Source: Leptospira bandrabouensis (GTDB lineage: Bacteria; Spirochaetota; Leptospiria; Leptospirales; Leptospiraceae). From it: a stretch of DNA of 64,000 bases. Shown piece by piece: positions 7,430-16,863 of this stretch. Positions within the stretch are counted from its first letter, which is position 1. Every line of letters begins with the position of its first letter. The stretch is taken from positions 1-64,000 of the forward strand of contig NZ_RQHT01000014.1 in NCBI RefSeq assembly GCF_004770905.1, given 5' to 3'. The position numbers were made by a program, and so were the translations under genes. The notes beneath the pieces were generated by a model, which was not told the DNA's origin, ran no database searches, and saw only the letters and a list, made by a program, of their open reading frames with translations.

Positions 7430-9234
7430 TCTGATAACTCTTCCATATAACGGCCGTCAAATAAATTGATCATTTCTTTTTGGAGGGGTGTTGGAACAAA
7501 TTCAGGGTCGATTGGGCCATTCCAAAATAGTTCGGTCACACGAATGTCGTTTTTAGTCCCCGGAGGTGGCATAAGCGGCCCTAAACTTTCTACAAGTTGT
7601 AAGGTTCGTAAATCTTGGTCCGGGTACTCAGAAGCTTCCACTAGTTCCACATCAATCACATCCCCATCTTGGGTAATGGTATAGGCCACTACAGAAGAAT
7701 AAGGATGGGGTGCCTTAGCCCAATAGTCCATATAACTTTCGGGAATGCGCATCTTTGCAGAAATATAATTGGAGTAAGTTGGTGGAACTTTTTTTCCCCG
7801 AATCTTTTTGATATAACCTTTGACTGGGCCACTATCTGCGACCTTTTCGTTAGAGACTTTTTCCCCTTTCTCCTTATTTTCTGTTTCGTTTCCGGTAACA
7901 ATCCCCCCATTTAAACCTTTCGTATCATCTGGAACATTCGGATCGATGAAATAGAATTCCATTTTTTCTGGTTGGAAATGGTTATTTTTTTGCGAAGACT
8001 GGTCTTTCTTTTTATTACGTTGGAGTGTGATAGGGATAAGAAAAACAAGGCAAATCAATACCAAATGAAAGAGTAAGGAGAGTGGTAAGATATTTCTAAA
8101 TCCTTTTCGTAAACCTGGTTTAAAGAAAGGTTCGGAATCTCCTATCTTGTCTTCTTTTACTCCTAAATTTTCTAAACTAAACGACTTTTCTAGAAGGTAA
8201 GAAGAATAAAAATAAATTCCAACAAGGGCAGATACCGAAAATACCGCATAGGCAATGTTTTGTGAGGAGATAAAAAAATCTTTATCAGGAACTCCGGGTT
8301 TTAATCCAAATCCTGCCAAAAACTGAATCCCAAAAATGGGACTGACATAAGAAAATACCCAAACTGCAGAAAACAAAAACAAAAGTAAGGTCAAAAATAA
8401 AATGGGGAACCCACGCCAGTATTCATAAACATATACATGTCCAAAACCTGGTAGAATATGGTCGCGAAATTTGGCTTTTTCTTTTACAACCAGTTCCAAA
8501 CGAAAAGGAAATTTTGTCTGTGAAACTACTGCTTTTTTCCAACGTTCGCGAATACGAATTCCTTCCATATAACGCAAATAAGGTTTTGCAACGAGGGAAG
8601 GAATTTTGTTTCGATTGAAATTCAAAAGCAAAATACAAAGAGAGATGGAATAATTAAAAACAAATTGGTAAACATCCACCAAAGGTGCCAATGGTGAAAG
8701 TGATTTGTTAGGATGTAATTTTTCTGAGAGAAACTGAAATCCAAAATTCAAAAGGAGAGCCAAAAACAATACAAGTAAGACCGTATCGAACTTAGCATCT
8801 CGAATCCGCATATCTGTTCGGATCGTATCATACGGATTTATCGTTTGTAACCTTGCCGATCGTATCGATTCTCTTTTATGGTTTCTCTTACGACTATGAA
8901 TGTAGTTTGTAAGTAAAAATATAAAACAAAGTAAAACAAATCCAAATTTTAACTGGAAACTCCTGGAATCTTTTGCCAGAAATTCGTTGATCAAAGCTTC
9001 CCATTCCAAACCCGACCTGTGCAAAAGTTCAATCGGATAAAAGATAACCCAAGAAAGGATGTAAACTGCCACGACAGCAATGGCTCGCAGACGTAGCCGA
9101 AATTCTCCAGGGAATGCAAAAAGAACACCCAAAGCCAAAAATGGTCCAAGAGAAAATAGTGGGGACATCCAAAGAAAGAAGGTTAAGGATTTTTTTGCCC
9201 AAGGAGAGAGTGATTTTACGTTTGCCGAATCCAT
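7426..9234 (-). CDS. Multi-pass membrane protein with TonB-like C-terminal domain
   Basis: 602 residues. The first 400 contain roughly eight hydrophobic segments, one of them followed by a soluble loop. Residues 405-480 are a charged linker, and the last 110 have the shape of a TonB C-terminal domain: VPPTYSNYI, PYSSVVAYTITQDGDVIDVELVEAS, then a LMPPPG segment. Classical TonB has one N-terminal anchor, so this is an unusual architecture, perhaps an envelope energy-coupling or scaffold protein. It is coupled to the PrsW gene downstream and starts 63 bases from the divergent glycyl-tRNA synthetase gene. The exact role is unknown. Confidence 0.65.
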   Translation of the reverse strand: MDSANVKSLSPWAKKSLTFFLWMSPLFSLGPFLALGVLFAFPGEFRLRLRAIAVVAVYILSWVIFYPIELLHRSGLEWEALINEFLAKDSRSFQLKFGFVLLCFIFLLTNYIHSRKRNHKRESIRSARLQTINPYDTIRTDMRIRDAKFDTVLLVLFLALLLNFGFQFLSEKLHPNKSLSPLAPLVDVYQFVFNYSISLCILLLNFNRNKIPSLVAKPYLRYMEGIRIRERWKKAVVSQTKFPFRLELVVKEKAKFRDHILPGFGHVYVYEYWRGFPILFLTLLLFLFSAVWVFSYVSPIFGIQFLAGFGLKPGVPDKDFFISSQNIAYAVFSVSALVGIYFYSSYLLEKSFSLENLGVKEDKIGDSEPFFKPGLRKGFRNILPLSLLFHLVLICLVFLIPITLQRNKKKDQSSQKNNHFQPEKMEFYFIDPNVPDDTKGLNGGIVTGNETENKEKGEKVSNEKVADSGPVKGYIKKIRGKKVPPTYSNYISAKMRIPESYMDYWAKAPHPYSSVVAYTITQDGDVIDVELVEASEYPDQDLRTLQLVESLGPLMPPPGTKNDIRVTELFWNGPIDPEFVPTPLQKEMINLFDGRYMEELSE

Positions 9235-9297
9235 TCTTTAGTCTTATCTCAAGGAAAATACTTTGAATTTTCGTGGAAAACAAAAAATTTGGCGGAT

Positions 9298-10698
9298 ATG
9301 GCACAGCCGAAAGAGAAAGAAGAACAGTCGCTCAAACCCATCGTCGCAGTCTCCAAAAGAAGGGGATTTGTTTTCCCAGGTTCCGAAATTTACGGAGGCC
9401 TCTCCAATACCTTTGACTATGGTCCGAATGGAATTGAAGTATTAAACAATCTAAAACGACTGTGGTGGGAATACTTTGTGCACAGACGGGACGATGTTTT
9501 GGGCCTTGATTCCTCCATCCTCCTCCACCCCCGTGTATGGGAGGCTTCTGGCCATATTTCCAACTTCAACGATCCCCTTATGGATTGTAAAAAATGTAAA
9601 ACACGTGTGCGAGTGGATAAGTTCTTAGAAGATAAAGAGGGAGACGGAGCGGCTACCGGCAAAAGTTTAGAAGAACTTACCAATATCATTCGAGAAAAAG
9701 CCTACGCTTGCCCCACTTGTGGCACAGTCGGAAGTTTTACCGATGCACGTCAGTTCAACTTAATGTTCAAAACATCTCACGGTGCTTCGGAAGAAGGGGC
9801 CACGGACATTTATCTTCGTCCAGAAACGGCCCAAGGGATTTTTATTAATTTCAAAAACGTCACTCAAATTGCTCGGAAAAAAGTTCCCTTTGGAATTGCG
9901 CAAATTGGGAAATCCTTTCGTAACGAAATTATGGCCCGCCAATTTATCTTTCGGACTCGTGAGTTCGAACAAATGGAAATGGAATTTTTCTGTGAACCAG
10001 GCACTCAAAAAGAATGGTTCAAGTATTGGGTGGATTACTGCATGGACTGGCTTGTGAATGTGGTAGGACTAAAAAAAGAAAACCTACGTGTGAGAGAACA
10101 TGAAAAGGAAGAACTTTCTTTTTATAGTGATTCCACAAGTGATATTGAATACAAATATCCATTTGGATGGGGAGAACTTTGGGGTGTTGCTTCGAGAACC
10201 GATTATGATCTTACCCAACATGAAAAGTTTTCTTCTGAAGATTTAAAATACCATGATTTGGATCAGAAGAAAAAATACCTTCCTTATGTTGTGGAACCGG
10301 CACTAGGCCTAAACCGCCTATTCTTAGCCGTGTTATGTGATGCTTACGAAGAAGAAAAATTAGAAAAAGACGACATTCGTACTGTATTACGATTTGGGAA
10401 ACGAGTGAGCCCCATGAAAGTGGCCATTTTTCCACTTATGAAAAAAGACGGACTTGATGCCAAAGCAAAAGAGATATATTCCGATTTAAGAAACCATTGG
10501 TATGTAGACTATGATGAAAGTGGCGCCATTGGAAAACGATATCGCCGTCATGATGAAATTGGAACTCCATTCTGTGTCACCGTAGACTATGATACGATGA
10601 ACGATGGAACCGTTACCATTAGAGAAAGAGATTCTATGAAACAAGAAAGAATTTCAATCACTGAGCTAAAAAATTACCTCATCAATCGAATGGTTTAG
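9298..10698 (+). CDS. glyQS: Glycyl-tRNA synthetase (homodimeric type)
   Basis: About 466 residues, a class II aminoacyl-tRNA synthetase charging tRNA-Gly. Visible features are the N-terminal GFVFPGSEIYGG substrate segment, motif 1 in the WWEYFVHRRDDVLGLDSSIL region, a zinc-type insert (CKKCKTRV ... CPTCGTVG), motif 2 in SFRNEIMARQFIFRTREFEQMEMEFF and motif 3 in VVEPALGLNRLF, then an anticodon-binding domain (PMKVAIFPLM). It is the single-chain eukaryote-like form, as in other spirochaetes, not the alpha/beta form. A TTG at 9289 is an alternative start with poor context. It is directly followed by the GNAT gene. Confidence 0.95.
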   Translation: MAQPKEKEEQSLKPIVAVSKRRGFVFPGSEIYGGLSNTFDYGPNGIEVLNNLKRLWWEYFVHRRDDVLGLDSSILLHPRVWEASGHISNFNDPLMDCKKCKTRVRVDKFLEDKEGDGAATGKSLEELTNIIREKAYACPTCGTVGSFTDARQFNLMFKTSHGASEEGATDIYLRPETAQGIFINFKNVTQIARKKVPFGIAQIGKSFRNEIMARQFIFRTREFEQMEMEFFCEPGTQKEWFKYWVDYCMDWLVNVVGLKKENLRVREHEKEELSFYSDSTSDIEYKYPFGWGELWGVASRTDYDLTQHEKFSSEDLKYHDLDQKKKYLPYVVEPALGLNRLFLAVLCDAYEEEKLEKDDIRTVLRFGKRVSPMKVAIFPLMKKDGLDAKAKEIYSDLRNHWYVDYDESGAIGKRYRRHDEIGTPFCVTVDYDTMNDGTVTIRERDSMKQERISITELKNYLINRMV

Positions 10699-11166
10699 GT
10701 GATTCGAGATTTAACAGAAACTGATAGAAACCAAACCATCGAACTTGTAAATCAATTTTACCGGAAGGTAAACGAACTCGAGTTAGATGGTTTGTTTCGC
10801 ATCCGTCCCCGCGCTGCCACAAAATTCACTGATATCTATTTCAAACTGATTGGAACCGGCAAAGTTTATATGCGGGGGTTTTTCGAGGACCAAGAACTTG
10901 TTTCCTTACTCATTGGAAGGGTAGAAGAAAAACCTCACTTAGAAGAAGAAAGAAGTCTTTTTATCGATCTTGCTGTCACCAAACTCGGCAAAAAGAAAAA
11001 AGGATATATGTCTGCCCTTTTGAAAGATGTCGATCTTTGGTGCAAAGAAAAATCCATTTCCGCCATTGAACTCAGAGCCATTTTACAGAACGAAGAAGCC
11101 GTTAAGTTCTGGGACAAATCCTCCTTTGAAAGATTTTACATTCGCTACCGAAAACGTGTGGACTAA
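10699..11166 (+). CDS. GNAT family N-acetyltransferase
   Basis: 155 residues. The GTG start begins on the base after the TAG of the synthetase gene, implying coupled translation. The fold is recognisable from the central strand and helix (LFIDLAVTKLGKKKKGYMSALLKDVDLWCKE), the acetyl-CoA loop being a lysine-rich variant of the usual Q/R-x-x-G-x-G/A, followed by ELRAILQNEEAVKFWDKSSFERF, the typical 'N-x-A-x-x-F-Y-x-x-x-G-F' end. The substrate, whether protein or small amine, cannot be read. Confidence 0.85.
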   Translation: MIRDLTETDRNQTIELVNQFYRKVNELELDGLFRIRPRAATKFTDIYFKLIGTGKVYMRGFFEDQELVSLLIGRVEEKPHLEEERSLFIDLAVTKLGKKKKGYMSALLKDVDLWCKEKSISAIELRAILQNEEAVKFWDKSSFERFYIRYRKRVD

Positions 11167-11215
11167 GATCCCATAGACTTTTTTTTACCTGACTCACTAC
11201 CAAGTCAAATCTCCT

Positions 11216-12853
11216 TTACCAACTGCCAGAACTTCCACCACCGCCAAAACTACCTCCTCCTCCACCAGAACTGGAGCTAGAGCCTGCGCTAGAACGATAA
11301 GAACTAGAAGAACTGCTGTAACTGGAAGAGGAAGAACTCGATCCATAAGAACTACCATCACTTTCTTCCCATACAGTGTAAAAAAAGTGGAGAAGGAGTA
11401 TGATAAAATAAAAAACGAAAAAGATCGAAAAGGAAAAGGTTTCTGTAAAACCCAAAATTCGATCGATGGAAAAACCTAAAGTCCAAACAAAAGAGATAAG
11501 GCCATATTTCAAAGATCTTATTTTCCAAGACTTCACTTGAATGGTTTTTGCTAAAACAAAACCTAACACCAAATAAACAAACCACTGAAAGGAAAAAATA
11601 AGGGATTCAAAATCAATTGTGTTATCTGCACCTTGTTTCATTGGCCAAAAGAAGAAAAATCCTGCTACAAGAAATAACCAAATGAGAAAAGCGGTCCCGT
11701 ACCGAATGGCATATTTTTCAAATATAGAAATGGTAAATCCATAAAGAGAAAATAAGATGAGTCCCTGATAATACAAAATGTAAAAGAAATTTTCGTGGCG
11801 AAGGAGGGAATCGAGTGTAAATCCAAAACTAAAAAATGCAAGGATATGAACAAAAAGTTCACTTGGACTTAATCCCCACTTTTTCGCAAGTTTTCCAAAT
11901 TTTTCGATCAATACTTCATCTAATGCGAGTTTAATGACAAGAAGAATGGAATCAATGATTCCAAAGACCCAAAAAAGCACGATCCATTCCGCATGGAATG
12001 TATACCGTAAAAAAGGAATCCAAAAGAAAAGAGAGAGGATCGCGAGCGGATAAGAAAACCACTCCCAAATTCCATACAATAAATATAGATTTAATGCAAT
12101 CAGTCCAAAACAGAAAAAATAAAACACAGCATCTGGAAGAAAACACAAAAGCCCTAAAAAAACAACACCGCCATACAAAACTTCTAACCATATTTTCTGT
12201 TTATATTTTTTTCCCTCGAACAATAAAAAGTAAACAATGAGTGCCACAACAATCACAGCAATAGCAATTCCTATGTTTCTTAATGTGTTATCTGTAGAAA
12301 ACGCAGACCCAATTCCATTCGGATAATCTGTTTGTAAATTTGGATTGGACTGACTTTTTTCCAATAAAATCGATTCGATGGCAGAGAAACCAAGTAGAAC
12401 CCCACCTGCTAAGTCTCCTTTTTTGAATTCAGGAATCATAATATTTCGGATGATTCGATTACATAAAACATCTGTTAAAGTTTCTTCAAGCCCGTATCCA
12501 ACTTCCAACCTTACTTTTCGATCACCTACCGATAACAAAACCAAAACACCGTTGTCCTTGTCTTTTTGGCCGATTTTTGAAATTTCTGCCACTTGTAAGG
12601 AATAGGATTCTAAAGACTCACCTTCCAAACTTTGAATGATGTATAAAAAAACCTGTGCACTAGTTTTATTTTCTATCTCAGAGATCACCGACTGAAGGTT
12701 TGTGAGATGATGGGAATTTAAAATTCCGACTTCATCTGTGATGGGGGAAGTGAGGACTATTGGTTCTTTGGCAAAAAGCGGTCTTAAACTGAAGTTAAAC
12801 AATAAACAACCAATGATTAGAAATTGTTGGAAACGAATCTGACCCTTTTTCAT
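11216..12853 (-). CDS. TPM-domain (YgcG family) membrane protein with Ser/Gly tail
   Basis: 545 residues from the ATG at 12853. This start gives a proper signal peptide (MKKGQIRFQQFLIIGCLLF ... LFA), whereas an upstream in-frame extension to 12937 does not. Residues 30-165 form a TPM domain (DNGVLVLLS, VRLEVGYGLE), which in other members is exported and has phosphatase-like or photosystem-repair roles. About ten membrane segments follow. The last 60 residues are almost only Ser, Gly and Tyr, ending in SGGGGGSFGGGGSSGSW, as in many YgcG proteins. It stands alone, convergent with the GNAT gene. Function in Leptospira is unknown. Confidence 0.85.
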   Translation of the reverse strand: MKKGQIRFQQFLIIGCLLFNFSLRPLFAKEPIVLTSPITDEVGILNSHHLTNLQSVISEIENKTSAQVFLYIIQSLEGESLESYSLQVAEISKIGQKDKDNGVLVLLSVGDRKVRLEVGYGLEETLTDVLCNRIIRNIMIPEFKKGDLAGGVLLGFSAIESILLEKSQSNPNLQTDYPNGIGSAFSTDNTLRNIGIAIAVIVVALIVYFLLFEGKKYKQKIWLEVLYGGVVFLGLLCFLPDAVFYFFCFGLIALNLYLLYGIWEWFSYPLAILSLFFWIPFLRYTFHAEWIVLFWVFGIIDSILLVIKLALDEVLIEKFGKLAKKWGLSPSELFVHILAFFSFGFTLDSLLRHENFFYILYYQGLILFSLYGFTISIFEKYAIRYGTAFLIWLFLVAGFFFFWPMKQGADNTIDFESLIFSFQWFVYLVLGFVLAKTIQVKSWKIRSLKYGLISFVWTLGFSIDRILGFTETFSFSIFFVFYFIILLLHFFYTVWEESDGSSYGSSSSSSSYSSSSSSYRSSAGSSSSSGGGGGSFGGGGSSGSW

Positions 12854-13172
12854 AGCGCTAGACCTTACCAAATTTATCATTTTTGAAAAGATTTTTCTTT
12901 TTCTATTCTCTTGTTTTGTCAAGACCTGGGATTCCATCGGTAACCGTTATATCTGCGTGAGGAGATTTTTCCTTCTGCTCTTTTTAAACAGTACAGGTTG
13001 TTCGTTTTTAATTTGGGTAAGGCTCTACTGAAAACAAAAGATTCTTTTTTAAAGTTTTATAATGATTACAAAAACTTTGGATTTTTTTTCCGATTTGTAG
13101 CGAAAATATCCTTGCCCTAAATAAGGCATTTTGACACAGTTTTATCTTAGAAAATTCAGAGGTGAAATATAT

Positions 13173-14102
13173 ATGATTCGTAAAGGTCTTTTAGCCATTT
13201 TTATCACAATTGCTCTTGCAACTCCCGTCCTTGCCAGTTCCGGTTCTTCGTCCAAACCACTCTCAGGCACTTATCCCATTATCCTTTCTCATGGTCTTTT
13301 TGGTTGGGGCGAAAACTCCGGTGGAATCATTAGCATTGTAAACTATTGGGGTGGCACAGACGACTATCTAAGAAGCCAAGGTGCTACTGTATTTGCTCCA
13401 GGAAAAACAGCAGCCAATTCAAACGAAGTCCGTGCTGCGGAACTCAAAGCTGCCATCCTTACTTATGCAGCCGCTACCAACTACACTGGAAAATTCCATA
13501 TCCTTGGTCACTCACAAGGTGGACTTGATAGCCGTTATATGGTTTCTAACTTAGGACTTTCTGGCCGCACAGCAACACTCACTACTCTGAACACACCTCA
13601 CTACGGATCACCGATTGCTGATATCGTGAAGACAGTTCTTCCTAGTTGGATCCAACCATTTGTAGCAAGCATTGTTGAAACTCTTGTGAAAATTGTTTAT
13701 GGTGGAACCAACCAACAAAACGCACTTGCGGCACTTTCCTCTTTGAGCAAAGAAGGACTTACCTCTTTTAATTCTTATACTCCTAACAGAGCAGGTGTAA
13801 AATATTTCTCTTACGGATCTTCTATCACCATTCCTGACCTCATCCAACACCCACTCATGGGTATCCTTCACCCTGCTTGTGGTGCTGGTGGACTTTTCCA
13901 AGGACAAGGTTTTACTAACGACGGACTCGTTCCACTTTCTTCACAAAAATGGGGAACATGGAAAGGTGGACCTTCTTATGGAATCCTTACCACTGGAATC
14001 GATCACTTACAAGCATCCAACACTCTTCGTTCAGGAAGTCTTTGGTATGATGTTGAAGGTTTTTATTTGAATATGGCTTCTAACATGAAGGCCAATCAAT
14101 AG
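13173..14102 (+). CDS. Secreted triacylglycerol lipase (family I-like)
   Basis: 309 residues. The ATG at 13173 has an AGAGGTG ribosome site seven bases upstream and opens a clear signal peptide (MIRKGLLAIFITIALATPVLA). The mature enzyme resembles Pseudomonas/Burkholderia lipases: oxyanion-hole segment HGLFGW (40-45), nucleophile elbow GHSQGG with Ser114, an aspartate in TNDGLVPLSS and a histidine in GIDHLQ. These enzymes hydrolyse long-chain triglycerides outside the cell and need a membrane foldase. A foldase-like gene follows at 14198, which supports the class. A strong terminator separates the two. An upstream TTG at 13131 extends the frame but would spoil the signal peptide. Confidence 0.93.
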   Translation: MIRKGLLAIFITIALATPVLASSGSSSKPLSGTYPIILSHGLFGWGENSGGIISIVNYWGGTDDYLRSQGATVFAPGKTAANSNEVRAAELKAAILTYAAATNYTGKFHILGHSQGGLDSRYMVSNLGLSGRTATLTTLNTPHYGSPIADIVKTVLPSWIQPFVASIVETLVKIVYGGTNQQNALAALSSLSKEGLTSFNSYTPNRAGVKYFSYGSSITIPDLIQHPLMGILHPACGAGGLFQGQGFTNDGLVPLSSQKWGTWKGGPSYGILTTGIDHLQASNTLRSGSLWYDVEGFYLNMASNMKANQ

Positions 14103-14125
14103 TTCACTTCCGAAGATTTTTTTAG

Positions 14126-14154
14126 AAACCCAAGCACTCGCTTGGGTTTTTTTG
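14126..14154 (+). terminator. Terminator between lipase and foldase genes
   Basis: AAACCCAAGC, a four-base loop and GCTTGGGTTT followed by a run of seven T residues. Leaky termination here would give more lipase than foldase, as expected for a catalytic helper (inference). Confidence 0.85.
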
Positions 14155-14197
14155 TTTCCAGAAGTACCATTCCATCCTTTACTACGAACCATCTCTT

Positions 14198-15247
14198 ATG
14201 AATCTTAAAATCTTTCGTTATCTTAGTTATGTTTTGGTTGCCATCCTCCTTCTTTATATTGTGTACCGAATCATTGGTCCAAGTGAATTAGAAACCTCCA
14301 ATGAGGAAAATCCCAATGACAAAGCAGAATCATACTTCCGAACCCAAAGTGATGGTTTCTCTGTGGATCCGTTTTACTTAGAATCAGCAAAAACCATCTT
14401 TTCTCCAGACGGCCAATTCCTTCGTTTCGATGAAATATTAAGTCGTGCCAAATCAGGAGAATTAAATTTAGTTTCTGAACTTTGGAATTTACGCAGACAA
14501 TGCCCGGAAGGAAGCACTAGGGAGCAGTGTCACGAATATATCAAAGCATTTCTTCAAAACGAATACGGTGGAGAAGACGCAAAAAGACTCATCAATATGC
14601 TTTCCAATTATCTGAAATATGAGGAGGCCATGGTTCATTTAGATCCTTCTAGTAAGTCATACACCAACCAAGAAAGATACGAACAAATCAAACAACTTCG
14701 TAGGAAGTATTTTGCAAAAGAAGATGCAGAACTTATTTTTGGATTAGAAGAAGCAACCGCAGATTTTAGTTTTAACAGAAAAAATTTCCTCGATGAAACC
14801 AAAAATCTGAAAGCAGACGAAAGACTAAGATTGTATGAAGATTATCGAAAAAAATCTTTTGGAAACTATTACAATGCTGTGGTAGCCAGAGAACCATTAT
14901 TCGATAAATTCGAAAACGAAATGGATTTAAGACAGGCTGAACTTTCAAGGTTATCAGGTTCAGAGAGAGAATCAAAAGAAAAAGAAGTTCGCATTCGTTA
15001 CTTTGGAAAAGATGGAAATGATCGAATGGAAAAAGTTCTCAAGGAAATAAAAGAAGAAGAGGAAAAAATTTCTAAACTCCAAGGAGAAGAAAAAAACCTT
15101 CTTAAAAACTATCCGAATCTTTCTGAGTCGGAACGTGAAAAAAAATTAATGGAACTTAGAATCCAAACCTTAGGAAGTAAGGAATTAGCAGAGGAATATA
15201 CAAGAAGAATGGAATATGAGAAAACACTCAAAAATTCCGAAAATTAA
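14198..15247 (+). CDS. Lipase-specific foldase (Lif/LipB family)
   Basis: 349 residues. A single membrane anchor (about 8-26) is followed by a low-complexity linker and then by long charged helices with periodic R-x-x-Y-F motifs: RRKYFAKEDAELIFGLEE and RIRYFGKDGNDRME, matching the repeated helical units of lipase chaperones. RFDEILSRAKSGE (76-88) corresponds to the Lif signature R-x-x-F-D-Y-x-L-S-A-x-G-E, with Glu-Ile where Tyr-Phe is usual. Such proteins sit in the inner membrane and fold the lipase in the periplasm before export. The gene follows the lipase gene, and its last 32 bases overlap the Lnt gene. Occurrence in a spirochaete is unusual. Confidence 0.8.
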   Translation: MNLKIFRYLSYVLVAILLLYIVYRIIGPSELETSNEENPNDKAESYFRTQSDGFSVDPFYLESAKTIFSPDGQFLRFDEILSRAKSGELNLVSELWNLRRQCPEGSTREQCHEYIKAFLQNEYGGEDAKRLINMLSNYLKYEEAMVHLDPSSKSYTNQERYEQIKQLRRKYFAKEDAELIFGLEEATADFSFNRKNFLDETKNLKADERLRLYEDYRKKSFGNYYNAVVAREPLFDKFENEMDLRQAELSRLSGSERESKEKEVRIRYFGKDGNDRMEKVLKEIKEEEEKISKLQGEEKNLLKNYPNLSESEREKKLMELRIQTLGSKELAEEYTRRMEYEKTLKNSEN

Positions 15248-16838
15248 ACATCCACTTCTTTTACTTTTACCAGTAGCAATCTTATTTGCATTGGCACTGG
15301 AACCCTTCGGCTTATCATCCGCTGGGTTTCTCTGTATATTTTTAATACTCTATATCACAAAACAACTTACTATTATTTCTAGTTGGAAACAAACTCTACT
15401 TGCGAGCTTATTATTTTCAAGCCTTGTTACTCTTACCAGCTTCTATTGGATCTGGAATGCTATAAGAAATATTTCGGGACAAGGGATTGTAATTTCCTCT
15501 CTTTTATTTCTGGTTTATGCACTTCTATCCTTTTATAAAATAGGTTTTATATTTTTTGGTTCTGTTTTTCTCACCAAACAGAAAATCATTAAAGACTCTT
15601 ATCTTTTTTTATTGGTCTTACCTTCCCTTTTTTTGGTTTCTGATTGGATTTGCCCCATGATTTTTCCTGTCTATTGGGGAGACTTATTTCGTAACCAAAT
15701 CCTTTGGAGGCAAATGGCAAGATTTGGGGTAGAGGTTTTAGGATTTGTTTCGGTCATCTCGGCCGCCTTATTTTATTTGATGTTTTTAAAACAGACAAAG
15801 GGGTTTCGAACTTATTTTCCTTATCTTTTACCCATTGTTTGTTTTTTCTCGATCAATTTATACTTCCTCGCAGAAACCATTCCTCAAGTTGGTATAGTAC
15901 ATCTTGCATTGATACAACCAAACACAAAATATGCGAAACGAGAAATTCAGGAAAACCAGGAATGGATGACAAGTACCATCCAATCCGTTTACGATATCGG
16001 TTTAGAAACCATTCGTTTCGCACCCAAACCAATTGATTTACTGGTACTGCCTGAATCATCGATTCCATTTCTTGGCACCTTAGATTCAAAAAACCCCAAT
16101 TCAACGTATAGCAAAAGTTTTGTGGATGTTACAGAAAGTTTCGTAAAACTCAGCAATGCCCCTCTTGCATTTAATGAATTGGTATGGGACGGAGGGTCTA
16201 GAAACTCATTTACCCTCCTGCAACCAATATCTTTTGTCTCAGATAGAAGATACAAACAGGCCCTATTACCATTTGGTGAATATTTACCTGGAGAAAATCA
16301 CTTTCCTTTGCTTAGAAACCTATTTCCAGAAACAAGCCACCATATTCCGGGCAACCTAACAGACGCTTTAAGGTTTCAAACCAAAGCGGGAGAAATGGTT
16401 ACACTTAGTCCGCTGATTTGTTATGAAATCCTATACCCCGAATTAGGTCGCAAGATGATAGGACATTCCCCATCGGAATTCATTCTCAATCTCACCAATG
16501 ATTCTTGGTTTGAAAGTCAGACAGAAACGATGCAACATGCTGGCGCCGGTAAACTTAGATCGATCGAACTTGGGAGACCCGTTGTCCGCGTAGCCGTCAC
16601 TGGCCTTACCACAGCCTATGATTTATGGGGAAGAGAAATGATGGGAGAATTACAAACATTCCAAAAAGCAATCGGTTATTTGGATTTGCCATTAGTTCCT
16701 AAGGAAAGAACGACTCCCTATCTCCAATTCGGACCTAGACCTTGGCGAATCATGGCTGTTTTTCTAATATTTTTTGTATTTTTCCGTAGTCCTCGACCTA
16801 TACTCATCAATAAAATGAAAAATGAAATTGAAATTTAG
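15216..16838 (+). CDS. lnt: Apolipoprotein N-acyltransferase
   Basis: 540 residues. The N-terminal half has about seven membrane segments, then a nitrilase-fold domain with the catalytic set: glutamate in LVLPESSIPF, lysine in YKQALLPFGEYLPGE and cysteine in LICYEILYPE, followed by NLTNDSWF and AGKLRSIELGRP, all typical of Lnt. The enzyme transfers a third acyl chain to the N-terminal cysteine of lipoproteins in the inner membrane. Its start lies 32 bases inside the foldase gene in another frame, so the two are coupled. Leptospira genomes are expected to carry more than one Lnt-like gene, so this copy may be specialised. Confidence 0.9.
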   Translation: MRKHSKIPKIKHPLLLLLPVAILFALALEPFGLSSAGFLCIFLILYITKQLTIISSWKQTLLASLLFSSLVTLTSFYWIWNAIRNISGQGIVISSLLFLVYALLSFYKIGFIFFGSVFLTKQKIIKDSYLFLLVLPSLFLVSDWICPMIFPVYWGDLFRNQILWRQMARFGVEVLGFVSVISAALFYLMFLKQTKGFRTYFPYLLPIVCFFSINLYFLAETIPQVGIVHLALIQPNTKYAKREIQENQEWMTSTIQSVYDIGLETIRFAPKPIDLLVLPESSIPFLGTLDSKNPNSTYSKSFVDVTESFVKLSNAPLAFNELVWDGGSRNSFTLLQPISFVSDRRYKQALLPFGEYLPGENHFPLLRNLFPETSHHIPGNLTDALRFQTKAGEMVTLSPLICYEILYPELGRKMIGHSPSEFILNLTNDSWFESQTETMQHAGAGKLRSIELGRPVVRVAVTGLTTAYDLWGREMMGELQTFQKAIGYLDLPLVPKERTTPYLQFGPRPWRIMAVFLIFFVFFRSPRPILINKMKNEIEI

Positions 16839-16863
16839 GTAAGGAAAGAAAGGCTATTCGAAT

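Noticed and set aside
12854..12937. Extended TPM-protein start
   Set aside because: The extension is basic and lacks a signal, and the internal ATG gives a complete signal peptide.
12957..13031. A 24-residue frame ending in a lipobox-like STGC segment
   Set aside because: Start is GTG with no ribosome site, and the length is too short to judge. Possible but unsupported.
13131..13172. Extended lipase start at TTG 13131
   Set aside because: It would place charged residues before the signal peptide, while ATG 13173 has a good ribosome site.
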